From NCBI GenBank assembly GCA_902799655.1, contig CADCBH010000017.1:21027-85026 (forward strand): a DNA stretch of 64,000 nucleotides, read 5' to 3'. The position numbers and the translations under genes are program-made. Under the pieces are notes generated by a model. It was not told the origin of the DNA, ran no database searches, and worked only from the letters and a program-made list of their open reading frames with translations. The DNA comes from an uncultured Bacteroidales bacterium (lineage in GTDB: Bacteria > Bacteroidota > Bacteroidia > Bacteroidales > Bacteroidaceae). Positions 48,031 to 57,585 of this stretch are shown here, piece after piece; position 1 is the first letter of the stretch; the number at the start of each line of letters is the position of its first letter.

Positions 48031-49695
48031 ATGTGTGGAATAGTAGCTATCCTGAATGTCAAGGATCAGACGCCACAGCAGCGTCAGAAAGCATTGCGTA
48101 TGAGTCAGAAAATCCGTCATCGCGGACCTGACTGGAGTGGTATATATTGTGGCGGAAGTGCCATCTTGGCTCACGAACGACTTAGCATCGTCGATCCGGA
48201 GAGTGGGGGACAGCCCCTTTATTCGCCAGATCGCAAGCAGGTGCTGGCAGTCAACGGTGAGATATACAACCATCAGGAGATTCGTCGCCTATATGCTGGT
48301 CAGTATGAGTTTCAAACGGGTAGCGACTGCGAGGTCATCCTCGCCCTCTATCGTGAGAAGGGCATTCACTTCCTCGAAGATCTCAGCGGTATTTTTGCTT
48401 TTGTGCTTTACGACGAGGAGAAGAACGAGTTCCTGATTGCCCGCGACCCCATAGGTGTGATTCCACTTTATATTGGCTACGATGCTGATGGTACCGTCTA
48501 TGTCGCTTCTGAACTCAAGGCCCTCGAAGGCCAGTGTGACCACTACGAGCCGTTCCTGCCAGGTCACTACTATTGGAGTGTCGATCCTGGGCAGAAGTGG
48601 TACTACCGTCGCGACTGGATGCAGTATGATGCCGTCAAGAATAACCCCGCCAGTGTTGAGGCTATCCGCGATGCACTGACCGCTGCCGTCAAGCGCCAGC
48701 TGATGAGCGATGTACCCTATGGTGTGCTGCTCAGCGGTGGTCTCGACTCCAGCGTGATATCAGCCATTGCCGAGAAGTTCTCCGAACATCGTATCGAGGA
48801 TGATTCCAAGACCCGTGCCTACTGGCCCCGCCTGCACTCCTTTGCCGTTGGTTTGAAGGGGGCTCCTGACCTCGCCAAGGCGAAAATGGTGGCCGACCAT
48901 ATCGGCACCGTCCACCATGAAATCAACTATACCGTTCAGGAAGGTCTCGACGCCATCCGCGACGTTATCTACTATATCGAGACCTATGATGTTACTACTG
49001 TCCGCGCCTCCACACCGATGTACCTGCTGGCACGTGTCATCAAGTCGATGGGTATCAAGATGGTGCTCTCTGGCGAGGGTGCCGATGAGATATTCGGAGG
49101 CTACCTCTATTTCCACAAGGCCCCCTCTGCTAAGGATTTCCACGAGGAAACCGTTCGCAAACTCGGTAAACTGTATATGTACGACTGCCTGCGTGCCAAC
49201 AAGAGTCTATCTGCCTGGGGTGTTGAGGGTCGTGTGCCCTTCCTCGATAAGGAATTCCTCGATGTGGCGATGCGCACCAATCCTGAAGCAAAAATGTGTC
49301 CAGGCTCAACGATAGAAAAGAAGATTGTCCGCGAAGCCTTTGCCGATATGCTCCCTGATGAAGTGGCTTGGCGCCAGAAGGAGCAGTTCAGCGATGGTGT
49401 CGGCTATTCATGGATTGATACCTTGAAGCAGATCACTGCTGAGGCTGTCAGCGACGAACAGATGGCTCATGCTGCTGAGCGCTTCCCCATCAATCCCCCC
49501 AAGAACAAGGAGGAGTACTACTACCGCTCTATCTTTGCCGAGCATTTCCCCAGCGACTCAGCTGCTAAGAGTGTGCCCAGTGAGGCCAGTGTGGCCTGTT
49601 CTACGGCTATTGCCCTTGAATGGGATGCTGCCTTTAAGAATATGAATGATCCCTCTGGACGTGCTGTCAAGGGCGTCCACGAGCAAGCCTATTGA
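48031..49695 (+). CDS. asnB: Asparagine synthase (glutamine-hydrolysing)
   Basis: 554 residues. Cys2 (MCGIVAIL) is the amidotransferase nucleophile; RHRGPDWSG, VNGEIYNHQEI and GSDCEVILALY follow. The synthetase domain has the PP-loop LLSGGLDSSV, LSGEGADEIFGGYLYF and GVEGRVPFLDKEFLDVAM. It makes asparagine from aspartate, ATP and glutamine. It is separated from the porin gene by a terminator and followed by its own, so it is an independent unit at the end of the nitrogen cluster. Confidence 0.95.
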   Translation: MCGIVAILNVKDQTPQQRQKALRMSQKIRHRGPDWSGIYCGGSAILAHERLSIVDPESGGQPLYSPDRKQVLAVNGEIYNHQEIRRLYAGQYEFQTGSDCEVILALYREKGIHFLEDLSGIFAFVLYDEEKNEFLIARDPIGVIPLYIGYDADGTVYVASELKALEGQCDHYEPFLPGHYYWSVDPGQKWYYRRDWMQYDAVKNNPASVEAIRDALTAAVKRQLMSDVPYGVLLSGGLDSSVISAIAEKFSEHRIEDDSKTRAYWPRLHSFAVGLKGAPDLAKAKMVADHIGTVHHEINYTVQEGLDAIRDVIYYIETYDVTTVRASTPMYLLARVIKSMGIKMVLSGEGADEIFGGYLYFHKAPSAKDFHEETVRKLGKLYMYDCLRANKSLSAWGVEGRVPFLDKEFLDVAMRTNPEAKMCPGSTIEKKIVREAFADMLPDEVAWRQKEQFSDGVGYSWIDTLKQITAEAVSDEQMAHAAERFPINPPKNKEEYYYRSIFAEHFPSDSAAKSVPSEASVACSTAIALEWDAAFKNMNDPSGRAVKGVHEQAY

Positions 49696-49702
49696 TCAAC
49701 AA

Positions 49703-49735
49703 AAAAAGAGGATGTGTTTTGCATCCTCTTTTTGT
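49703..49735 (+). terminator. Terminator of asnB
   Basis: AAAAAGAGGATG (49703-49714) pairs with CATCCTCTTTTT (49722-49733). Confidence 0.85.
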
Positions 49736-49740
49736 TTTTC

Positions 49741-49995
49741 TTACCAGGCAATCATGTCGCGCTCGTCTGGGCGATGGGCCTTGCCGTCTTCTCCCTTCAC
49801 ATACACCTGCAGGTCTTCGAAATAACCAGCTGTCTGCTCTTGCAGCTTCTTCAGCTCGTCCTTGGTAGCTTCGAAACCCTTGAACTCCTTGGCTGAAGCG
49901 ATGTGGTTGGTGAACTCCAGTTTCTTTCTCTCTGTGTCCAATACTGAGATCCACTCATCCTTCGTGCGGTCTCCAATCAGAAATACTTTGCTCAT
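49741..49995 (-). CDS. Small soluble protein of unknown function
   Basis: 84 residues: MSKVFLIGDRTKDEWISVLD, TERKKLEFTNHIASAKEFKG, FEATKDELKKLQEQTAGYFE, DLQVYVKGEDGKAHRPDERD, MIAW. Highly charged, no signal peptide. The pattern suggests strand, helix, helix, strand. The -7 box TATCTTTG lies on the minus strand at 50034-50027, 32 nt before the start, so it is expressed as a single gene. It converges with asnB. I do not recognise the family. Confidence 0.65.
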   Translation of the reverse strand: MSKVFLIGDRTKDEWISVLDTERKKLEFTNHIASAKEFKGFEATKDELKKLQEQTAGYFEDLQVYVKGEDGKAHRPDERDMIAW

Positions 49996-50122
49996 AGTTT
50001 TTTGTTTTTAAATTGTTTTGATGATGCAAAGATAAGCATTATTCGATAATCTTGTCACGCATTGTATCATTTTTTTTCACGTAATCGTTTTAAATAATGC
50101 ACCGAGGTCACCGTGCGGCACC

Positions 50123-52465
50123 CTACGGTTGCGAGGTGGGAGTAGAGCGGATATAGACATCCTGCTGGGGGAACGGAATCTCTATGTTGTTCTCGTTCAG
50201 CGTGTCATAGATAATGCTCAGCACCTGACTGGTGACAACGCCACGCATCAGGGCCTCCGTCCAAACGTAGAGGTTGAAGTTGACGCTGCTGTCGCCCAAC
50301 TCTGAAACGCGTGTAAAGACGTCCTTCGTGGGGTCAGTGCCATCCAGATGCAGGTCGTTGATAGTGTCTTCTATCAGTCGCTTCACCTGCGCAATATTTG
50401 AGCCGTAGGCCACGCCGAAGGGGATAATCTGCAGCACGTAACCGTGGTTACGCGTCAGGTTCTTATAGTTTTTCGAGAACAGCTGTGCGTTCTGGAAGGT
50501 GATAACCTCGCCAGTCAATGCCTCTATCACCGTAGAAGTATAGTTGATACTGGTAACGCGTCCGGTGGTATTGTCTATCTGAATGAGGTCGCCCACCTTG
50601 ATGCGTCCTGTCATGAGCGAGATGCCGTAGTAGATATTCTCGATGATGTCTTTCGAGGCAAAACCGATACCTGTTGACAAACCGCCCGTGACAACCAGCA
50701 GCCACTCCATTGAGATGCCCAGAATGCCCATTGTCATCATGAACCAGGCACCCCATACGATTACCTGTATCACGTTCTTGCCCATCACCTCGCGACTGGC
50801 GGCATTCTCAGGATCCTTGATCTGATAGTGCATGCGCATCAGTTGCAGGATGGTGCGGTTGACGTATGAGAAGAAGAACCACAGGCTGATGACCATTGCC
50901 AGTGTGAGGATGCTCAGCTTCAGGTTCTCCAGATGCACGAAGTAGGTCTTGAAGATTTTCCAGCACAGGTCAGTGAGGTTGAATACATCAGCTGCCCACC
51001 AGATGCTCACCATAACTGAGCAGACACCCATGACGGGTAACAGCACCTCGCTGACCAAGTTGTAGGCCCACGTCTGTGTGATGGGGCGCTCGTCGAAGTT
51101 GTGTCTCTCTCCGTACCTCTTAATATATAGCGTGACGCAGGTGATGGTGAGGATACACGTCAGCTGCATAATCCACCAGATGAGTATCTGTACGGCCAAC
51201 AGTGTGTAGCCCATCCACGAGCATACCACACTGCCCAGGAAGACGGTCAGCGAGATATAGGTGTAGAACATGTCCGAACGAGGAATGTTCTGATTGTGCT
51301 TGATGATCATGCCCCATTGCCATAGTGCGCAGACGAGCAGTACGGGTGGAAATACCATGTTGACCAGCTCGTTAGGTATCAGGATGATGCGGAAGGCGAT
51401 GACCAGGAATCCCACCAGCAGCAGTGGCGTGTAGATGCGGAAGGCACTCCGGATCTGGTCGCCTGTGACGCGCAGCAGTAGCGAGATGAGGATGACACCC
51501 AGCAGCCATGCATAGTTCACCAGCAGGTTGGCAGCCATGATGAAGAAGTTCTGCTGAGCGGTGGCCAGCGTGACACCCAGCAGGATGGCGAAGGTGACTG
51601 TTGTCGTGGCCAGCGTGATACAGGTGCGCTTCTTCATAAACTCCTCCGTGCGGAAGCGCCTGGGCACCACAAAGCGGATGGCCAGGAAGTTGATGAGCGT
51701 AGCGATGATGGCAAAGAAGATGGTGAAGGCCAGTACACCGAAGATAGTACGGCTGTTCCATTGTGAGCGTGCATTGGGCTGGTATTTCTTCTTTACCGTG
51801 CGCACCATCGTGTTCCAGAAACGCTGCCAGTTCGTGACGATGCTGAAGTAGCTGTCGCCACCATTACGGAAGATGCTGGTCTGGATATCGTAGTAGCGCT
51901 TCTGCGCATAGTCGTTCATGTGGCTCAGGCGCTGCTCCGTTATGTCGTAGTAGCGGATGTAGTCCTGCAGGGTGGAGCGATTCTCGACGAGCGAGTTGCG
52001 GATGTTGCTGGCCAGCGTCATACAAACGTTGCGGTCGGTTCTGGCCTTGTCGTCGAGCAGATTGACGGGCATGGCCTTCAGCGACGTGATGAGCGAGTCG
52101 TAGCGCGCTATCTCCGATTCAGCCTTCTCCAAAAATAACTTGAAGGGCAGCTGCTGGCGTTGGAAGTCGTGATACTGCTCGGTGGCCTCATGACAGGCGT
52201 AAGTCAGGTCGAACACGTAGTCGAGCTTCTGCGAATAGAGCATCAGTGAGTTCTGGTTCGAACGCTGCATGGTCTCCATCAGTCGTTGGCGTACCTGCTC
52301 GCTCTGCTTGCGGTTCATCTCAATCTGCGATGACAGTTCACGGTGATAGGCTGTCAGCTCCGTACGCAATATCTGCAGCGTCTGCTGCAAGTCTTTCTCT
52401 TTCAGCACAGCATGGGCGCTCAGTGTCATGAGCAGCACCACAAAGAGGGTAATTAGCTTTCTCAT
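50123..52465 (-). CDS. MscS-family mechanosensitive channel with long periplasmic domain
   Basis: 780 residues from ATG 52465 (MRKLITLFVVLLMTLSAHAV, signal peptide); the longer frame starts ahead of the -7 box TACTTTTG (52498-52491). Residues 25-240 are a coiled-coil-rich periplasmic domain (LQQTLQILRTELTAYHRELS). About eight membrane helices lie between about 250 and 600. The pore helix and MscS beta domain follow (VTGGLSTGIGFASKDIIENI, GRIKVGDLIQIDNTTGRVTS, VITFQNAQLFSKNYKNLTRN). Large MscS-like channels of this layout (MscK/YbiO type) release solutes under osmotic down-shock. It is divergent from the kinase gene. Confidence 0.9.
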   Translation of the reverse strand: MRKLITLFVVLLMTLSAHAVLKEKDLQQTLQILRTELTAYHRELSSQIEMNRKQSEQVRQRLMETMQRSNQNSLMLYSQKLDYVFDLTYACHEATEQYHDFQRQQLPFKLFLEKAESEIARYDSLITSLKAMPVNLLDDKARTDRNVCMTLASNIRNSLVENRSTLQDYIRYYDITEQRLSHMNDYAQKRYYDIQTSIFRNGGDSYFSIVTNWQRFWNTMVRTVKKKYQPNARSQWNSRTIFGVLAFTIFFAIIATLINFLAIRFVVPRRFRTEEFMKKRTCITLATTTVTFAILLGVTLATAQQNFFIMAANLLVNYAWLLGVILISLLLRVTGDQIRSAFRIYTPLLLVGFLVIAFRIILIPNELVNMVFPPVLLVCALWQWGMIIKHNQNIPRSDMFYTYISLTVFLGSVVCSWMGYTLLAVQILIWWIMQLTCILTITCVTLYIKRYGERHNFDERPITQTWAYNLVSEVLLPVMGVCSVMVSIWWAADVFNLTDLCWKIFKTYFVHLENLKLSILTLAMVISLWFFFSYVNRTILQLMRMHYQIKDPENAASREVMGKNVIQVIVWGAWFMMTMGILGISMEWLLVVTGGLSTGIGFASKDIIENIYYGISLMTGRIKVGDLIQIDNTTGRVTSINYTSTVIEALTGEVITFQNAQLFSKNYKNLTRNHGYVLQIIPFGVAYGSNIAQVKRLIEDTINDLHLDGTDPTKDVFTRVSELGDSSVNFNLYVWTEALMRGVVTSQVLSIIYDTLNENNIEIPFPQQDVYIRSTPTSQP

Positions 52466-52519
52466 CCTGCTATTCTTTCGGTTTTGTGTGCAAAAGTACG
52501 AAAAAAAAAACAAAAACAG

Positions 52520-52549
52520 TTTGCAATACACATTTTTTTCGTACCTTTG
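52520..52549 (+). promoter_or_regulatory. Promoter of the kinase/mannanase operon
   Basis: TTTG (52520-52523), 18 nt, TACCTTTG (52542-52549), 21 nt before the start. It is divergent from the mscS-like promoter. Confidence 0.7.
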
Positions 52550-52570
52550 CGAAAAGAAACACTTACATCT

Positions 52571-53467
52571 ATGATATTAATTGCCGACAGCGGTAGCACC
52601 AAGACCGATTGGATGCTCCTTTACTCCTCAAATCCTCTGTTGAAAAACGAGGTTATTGCAACTTTCCGTACTCAGGGCATTACCCCCATTCACCAGTCTG
52701 CAGGCGACATCCGCCAGATTATCGAGCGCGAGCTGTTGCCACAGCTGTCCAGCTTCCCTCGTGCCAAACTCATCAGTATGGGCATCCTTGACCACTCGCT
52801 CCTGCAGAATATGAGCGTATTCTTCTATGGCAGTGGCTGTACACCAGCCCATGTGCCGATGATGATACAGCTGTTCACTGAGGAGATGTCGCCCAAGACC
52901 ATCGAGGTGCACAGCGACCTCATGGCAGCCGCCCGAGCCCTCTGTCAGCACGAGCCAGGCATCGCCTGCATCCTCGGCACAGGAGCCAACAGCTGCCTCT
53001 ACGATGGCGAGAAGATTGTGCAGAATACGCCCGCCCTGGGATATATCCTTGGCGACGAGGGTAGTGGCTCTGTGCTGGGACGCCGCTTCCTCAATGCCAT
53101 CTTCAAAAACCCCGTCTTTGCCGACCTCCGCGACGAGTTCCTGAAGGTCAACAAGACCACGCAGGCCGACATCATCCGCAAGGTGTATAACGAGCCTATG
53201 GCCAACCGCTATCTGGCATCGCTGTCGCCCTTTATCAGCGAGCACCTGTCTATACCCGTCGTGCGTGATCTCGTCATCGACAACTTCTGCGATTTCTTCC
53301 GCAAAAACCTGCGTCCCTACCGTCGTCCCGACCTGCCTGTACACTTCGTAGGCAGCATGGCCCATTATTTCCGCAAGGAGCTCGACGAGGCCGCTCAGCA
53401 GGAAGGCTATCAGTTGGGCAACATCCTCCAGAACCCCATCGACGGACTGCTGCTCTACCACCAATAA
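52571..53467 (+). CDS. BadF/BadG-type ATPase, N-acetylglucosamine kinase-like
   Basis: 298 residues from ATG 52571 (MILIADSGSTKTDWMLLYSS). The ASKHA-fold motifs are DSGSTKTDW (phosphate 1), IACILGTGANSCLYDG (phosphate 2) and VHFVGSMAHYF (adenosine). Bacteroidota proteins of this size and start are usually called N-acetylglucosamine kinases of the BadF family. It lies 33 bp before the mannanase gene, so its sugar may instead come from mannan breakdown; the substrate is not shown by sequence. Confidence 0.8.
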   Translation: MILIADSGSTKTDWMLLYSSNPLLKNEVIATFRTQGITPIHQSAGDIRQIIERELLPQLSSFPRAKLISMGILDHSLLQNMSVFFYGSGCTPAHVPMMIQLFTEEMSPKTIEVHSDLMAAARALCQHEPGIACILGTGANSCLYDGEKIVQNTPALGYILGDEGSGSVLGRRFLNAIFKNPVFADLRDEFLKVNKTTQADIIRKVYNEPMANRYLASLSPFISEHLSIPVVRDLVIDNFCDFFRKNLRPYRRPDLPVHFVGSMAHYFRKELDEAAQQEGYQLGNILQNPIDGLLLYHQ

Positions 53468-53500
53468 AACATTGACAAGACCAAACTAAAACAACTACTG

Positions 53501-54802
53501 ATGAATAAACGACTGCTTATCCTGGCTGCCTGTGCGGCCATGTTCATTGTTGCCTGTCAGCAGAGTGAGCCGACGCCTTCCTTCGTGCGTGTGGAAGACG
53601 GCCATTTCGTGCGCGATGGCAAACCTTATTATTATGTAGGTACCAACTTCTGGTATGGTGCCATTCTCGGCTCTGAGGGACAGGGCGGCGACCGACAGCG
53701 ATTGGCCCGCGAGCTCGATGCCATGAAGCAGATGGGTATTGATAACCTGCGTATCCTGGTGGGTAGCGATGGCGAGCGAGGCTTTAAGACCAAGGTAGAA
53801 CCCACGCTGCAAGTCAAGCCTGGCGTCTATAACGACACCATCCTCGCCGGTCTCGACTACCTGCTCATGGAGATGGGCAAGCGCCAGATGGTTGCCGTAC
53901 TCTATCTCAACAACTCGTGGGAGTGGAGTGGGGGCTACGGTTTCTACCTGGAGCATGCCGGACTCGGTCCTCAGCCTCGTCCTGATGATGTGGGCTATCC
54001 TGCCTTTATGGAGGCGATGTCGCAGTATGCTACCAATGAGCGAGCCCACGAGCTCTTCTACGACCACGTGCGCTTCATCCTCTCGCGCACCAACCGCTAT
54101 ACCGGTGTCAAGTATGTCGATGACCCAGCCATCATGTCGTGGCAGATAGGCAACGAGCCGCGAGCCTTCTCGCGCGAGGCACTGCCTGCCTTCGAACATT
54201 GGCTGGCTGAGGCTTCCGCACTCATCCGCTCGCTCGACAAGAACCATCTCATCTCCGTTGGCAGCGAGGGCGCATGGGGCTGTGAGGGCGACTACGACAG
54301 CTACGAGCGCATCTGTGCCGACAAGAATATCGACTACTGCAACATCCACCTGTGGCCTTACAATTGGGGCTGGGCCAAGCCCGACTCGCTCATCGAGCAC
54401 CTGCCGCGTGCCTGCGAGAATACCAAGGACTATATCGACCGCCATCTCGCCATCTGCGACAAGCTGGGCAAGCCCCTTGTCATGGAGGAGTTCGGCTATC
54501 CCCGCGATGGTTTTGCCTTCGCCCTCGACTGTCCTACCACTGGTCGTGACGGCTATTACAAATACGTCTTCTCGCTCGTTGCAGGCAATGCCGAGAAGGG
54601 TGGCAAGTTTGCTGGCTGCAATTTCTGGGGCTGGGGCGGCTACGCGATTCCTCAGCACGAGCAGTGGCAGGTGGGCGACCCCTATACTGGCGACCCTGCC
54701 CAGGAAGCCCAGGGCCTTAACTCTGTCTTCATCTCCGATAGCACCACCCTCGCTGTGGTTCGCAGTCAGGTAGATATCCTCAAAAGCTTAACAACCAAGT
54801 AA
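53501..54802 (+). CDS. GH5 family endo-beta-mannanase lipoprotein
   Basis: 433 residues, lipobox IVAC (Cys19), so likely surface- or periplasm-anchored. The barrel begins FVRDGKPYYYVGTNFWYGAI. The GH5 acid/base is Glu219 in SWQIGNEPR and the nucleophile is Glu330 in VMEEFGYP; YCNIHLWPYNWGW and GCNFWGWGGYA are substrate-site segments typical of subfamily 7 mannanases. It hydrolyses beta-1,4-mannan backbones. It is followed 3 bp later by an AraC regulator and then a mannose-6-phosphate isomerase gene, which fits mannan use. Confidence 0.9.
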   Translation: MNKRLLILAACAAMFIVACQQSEPTPSFVRVEDGHFVRDGKPYYYVGTNFWYGAILGSEGQGGDRQRLARELDAMKQMGIDNLRILVGSDGERGFKTKVEPTLQVKPGVYNDTILAGLDYLLMEMGKRQMVAVLYLNNSWEWSGGYGFYLEHAGLGPQPRPDDVGYPAFMEAMSQYATNERAHELFYDHVRFILSRTNRYTGVKYVDDPAIMSWQIGNEPRAFSREALPAFEHWLAEASALIRSLDKNHLISVGSEGAWGCEGDYDSYERICADKNIDYCNIHLWPYNWGWAKPDSLIEHLPRACENTKDYIDRHLAICDKLGKPLVMEEFGYPRDGFAFALDCPTTGRDGYYKYVFSLVAGNAEKGGKFAGCNFWGWGGYAIPQHEQWQVGDPYTGDPAQEAQGLNSVFISDSTTLAVVRSQVDILKSLTTK

Positions 54803-54805
54803 AGT

Positions 54806-55690
54806 ATGGAAAAAAACGTATTGCGAGAGATAACGCCACTGGGTGACGATGACTTTATGTATGTGGCCGACCGCCACAAGAAGGAGTTCGACTATCCCAT
54901 CCACTGCCATGACATCATGGAGCTGAACTTTGTGGAGCATGCTGCTGGTGCCCGTCGAGTGGTGGGGGATAGCAGTGAGGTGATTGGCGACTACGACCTC
55001 ACGCTCATTACCGGCAGCGATTTGGAGCATTTCTGGGAACAGCATGAGTGCAAGAGCGATGACATCCACGAGGTGACGGTACAGTTCTTCATCCATTTCG
55101 AGGATGAGCACAGCCCCTACCATACCAATCCCTACAAGTCCATCTATCAGATGATGTCGAGGGCCAAGTGCGGGCTGGCGTTCTCCATGCCGGCCATTAT
55201 GGCCGTCTATCACCGGCTGACGCGGCTCTCCTCCATGACCGACAAGTTCTATATGGCTCAGGAGCTGCTGTCGATACTCTACGAGTTGTCCAAGTTTGAC
55301 GATTCCCACGAGCTCTCCTCTTCTACCTTTGCCAAGGTCGAGGTCAGCAGCGAGTCGCGACGGGTGCTGAAGGTCAAGGACTATATCAACAAGCATATCA
55401 GCGACAATCTGCGCCTGGAGCAGTTGGCCGACCTGGTCGGAATGACGCCCACGGCTTTCAGTCGCTTCTTCAAGTTGCGTACGGGAAAGAACCTCAGCGA
55501 GTATATCATCGATATCCGCCTGGGACTGGCTGCCCGCCGTCTGGTAGATACTGCCGACAGCGTCAGCGAGATATGCTGGAGTTGCGGATTCAACAATCTC
55601 AGCAACTTCAACCGACGCTTCCGTGACCGCAAGGGATGCAATCCCACCGAGTTCCGTGAGAAGTATCAGAAGACGAAAATTATCGTATAG
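54806..55690 (+). CDS. AraC-family regulator
   Basis: 294 residues. N-terminal cupin-like sensor (DRHKKEFDYPIHCHDIMELN), then an AraC double HTH in residues 190-290 (HISDNLRLEQLADLVGMTPT, FSRFFKLRTGKNLSEYIIDI, VSEICWSCGFNNLSNFNRRF). Probably controls the mannan genes around it; it lies in the same transcript as the mannanase (3-bp gap) and 90 bp before manA. Confidence 0.9.
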   Translation: MEKNVLREITPLGDDDFMYVADRHKKEFDYPIHCHDIMELNFVEHAAGARRVVGDSSEVIGDYDLTLITGSDLEHFWEQHECKSDDIHEVTVQFFIHFEDEHSPYHTNPYKSIYQMMSRAKCGLAFSMPAIMAVYHRLTRLSSMTDKFYMAQELLSILYELSKFDDSHELSSSTFAKVEVSSESRRVLKVKDYINKHISDNLRLEQLADLVGMTPTAFSRFFKLRTGKNLSEYIIDIRLGLAARRLVDTADSVSEICWSCGFNNLSNFNRRFRDRKGCNPTEFREKYQKTKIIV

Positions 55691-55780
55691 TCGCCAGAGT
55701 ATCAATATCTGATAATAACGTGTCATTCTGTTTGGATAATAATGTCTAACTTTGCACGCGAAATTCATTAACATCAAGAT

Positions 55781-56764
55781 ATGAAACCATACAAGTTCGA
55801 ACCCTATCTGAAAACCACCATCTGGGGCGGTTACCAGATTGCACCATTCAAAGGCATCTATACGGCACAGCCCAATATCGGCGAGAGCTGGGAAATCAGC
55901 GGTGTGCCAGGCCATGAGAGCAAGGCCATCAACCGCGGACTGGTTGATGACGTCGATGAAGGCCTCACGCTGACCGAGCTGATCGACAAGTACAAAGGCC
56001 TGCTGGTAGGCCACAAAGTCTATAAGAAGTTCGGCAATAAGTTCCCCTTGCTCGTCAAGTTCATCGACTCTCGCCAGGACCTCAGCGTACAGGTGCATCC
56101 CGACGACAAGCTGGCCATGCAGCGTCACGGCTGCGCCGGCAAGACCGAGATGTGGTATGTCATCAAGAGCGATGTGGGCTCGAAAATCTATGCCGGACTG
56201 AAGAAGAGCATCACCCCCGAGGAGTACGAGCAGTTGGCTACTGCCGAGCCCGTCAACGGCCACTCGCCCATGCAGGACATCATCGCCACCCACGAGGCTC
56301 ACGAGGGCGACCTCTATTTCCTGCCTGCCGGTCGTCTGCATGCCATTGGCGCAGGCAACTTCCTCGCTGAGATTCAGCAGACCAGCGACATCACCTACCG
56401 CGTCTATGACTTCGGTCGCAAGGATGCCCACGGCAATCCCCGCGAGCTGCACATCGAACAGGCCAAAGAGGCCATCGACTATCAGGTGTGGCCCGAGTAC
56501 CGCACGTCGTACGACTCGACGAAGCCTACCAGCCAGCTCATCAACTGTCCCTACTTCGTCGTCCATCGTGTCGTCGTCCAGGTAGCCCAGCAGGTTGATT
56601 TCCACAGCGACTCGTTCGTCATCGTGGTATGTCTCTGGGGCGAGGCCAACATCAATGGCATCAGCATCCGTCAGGGCGAGACCATCCTCGTGCCAGCCTG
56701 CGAGAATGTGCTCTACATTTTCGGCAATGCCACCTTCCTCACCGCTACCATGGACGTCAAGTAG
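55781..56764 (+). CDS. manA: Mannose-6-phosphate isomerase, class I
   Basis: 327 residues, the length of short bacterial class I isomerases. Zinc-site segments are LSVQVHPDDKLA, GKTEMWYVI and FLPAGRLHAIGAG. It converts mannose-6-phosphate to fructose-6-phosphate. GGYQIAPFKG and GESWEISGVPGHES fix the family. A -7 box TAACTTTG (55747-55754) gives it its own promoter behind the AraC gene. Together with the mannanase it gives a route from mannan to glycolysis. Confidence 0.9.
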   Translation: MKPYKFEPYLKTTIWGGYQIAPFKGIYTAQPNIGESWEISGVPGHESKAINRGLVDDVDEGLTLTELIDKYKGLLVGHKVYKKFGNKFPLLVKFIDSRQDLSVQVHPDDKLAMQRHGCAGKTEMWYVIKSDVGSKIYAGLKKSITPEEYEQLATAEPVNGHSPMQDIIATHEAHEGDLYFLPAGRLHAIGAGNFLAEIQQTSDITYRVYDFGRKDAHGNPRELHIEQAKEAIDYQVWPEYRTSYDSTKPTSQLINCPYFVVHRVVVQVAQQVDFHSDSFVIVVCLWGEANINGISIRQGETILVPACENVLYIFGNATFLTATMDVK

Positions 56765-56790
56765 TCGTCGCCGGACAGATATACAAAAAA

Positions 56791-56826
56791 AATGATGGGC
56801 TCTGCATCGTGTAGAGTCCATCATCT
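56791..56826 (+). terminator. Terminator of manA
   Basis: ATGATGG(G)CTCT pairs with AGAG(T)CCATCAT, then CTTTCATT. Confidence 0.7.
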
Positions 56827-56892
56827 TTCATTATTTGGGTAGTATTGCCTCCTTGCCCATTTCTTAATAATGATTAAAACATGGCCCAATGT

Positions 56893-56924
56893 CTTGTATG
56901 TTTAGAAAATAAACTCTATATTTG
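56893..56924 (+). promoter_or_regulatory. Promoter of the membrane protein/regulator pair
   Basis: CTTG (56893-56896), 20 nt, TATATTTG (56917-56924). Confidence 0.6.
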
Positions 56925-56959
56925 CATTATATTGTTTGAAATATAAACATAACCTAATA

Positions 56960-57562
56960 ATGAATACTGTCGAGGAATTAGATATTATCACTCGCATGCG
57001 TGGCGAAGTCATGAGCCGCCAAGACGTGACAGGCGAGAACCTCTTTCTGGCTTGGGGCTATCCTACGGTTTTAGTCTTGCTTGCCGAGTTTGTCGCCCTC
57101 ACGATGTGGAATGAAGACTGGTGCGCGTGGCTTTGGGCAGGCATACCCCTGATAGGCGCACCACTCATGATATACTTTATGAATAAGGACTACGCTCGTA
57201 CCCACGCTCGTACCCATGATCAGAACAGCATCCTGGTGATGTGGATATTCATTGGCGTCGCCTCGTGCATAGGAGGTGGACTGATGGGGTTTGCCGGTGT
57301 TTTCCAACAGGCTTTCTTTGCCTATCTCAGTCTGCTCTGTGGCATGGGATGCTTTATGACGGGCATCATCCTGCATTTCCGTCCGAAGAAGTTCTGCGGC
57401 ATCCTGGCCTCCCTGCTGTCTGCCGTACCGCTCTTCTTTCAGGGCGAGCTGTGGCCTTGGCAGCTGCTGGTCACTGCTGTCACTGTGACCATTTCCCTCA
57501 TTATTCCAGGACATTTGTTCCGTCGTTATGTCAGAAGCAATAGAATCGCGTTATCATCATAA
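56960..57562 (+). CDS. Five- or six-helix membrane protein
   Basis: 200 residues from ATG 56960 (MNTVEELDIITRMRGEVMSR). A short cytosolic start is followed by hydrophobic helices (VLVLLAEFVALTMW, AWLWAGIPLIGAPLMIYFM, ILVMWIFIGVASCIGGGLMG, FFAYLSLLCGMGCFMTGIIL, ILASLLSAVPLFF, LLVTAVTVTISLIIPGHLF). This membrane protein plus winged-helix regulator pair is common in Bacteroidota, and the regulator follows after 23 bp. No substrate or function can be assigned. Confidence 0.7.
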   Translation: MNTVEELDIITRMRGEVMSRQDVTGENLFLAWGYPTVLVLLAEFVALTMWNEDWCAWLWAGIPLIGAPLMIYFMNKDYARTHARTHDQNSILVMWIFIGVASCIGGGLMGFAGVFQQAFFAYLSLLCGMGCFMTGIILHFRPKKFCGILASLLSAVPLFFQGELWPWQLLVTAVTVTISLIIPGHLFRRYVRSNRIALSS

Positions 57563-57585
57563 CGTGTACTTAAATATAAAAGCTT

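Noticed and set aside
54788-56824. Very long minus-strand open frame of 678 codons
   Set aside because: It is the shadow of the AraC and manA genes, which have complete family motifs on the plus strand.
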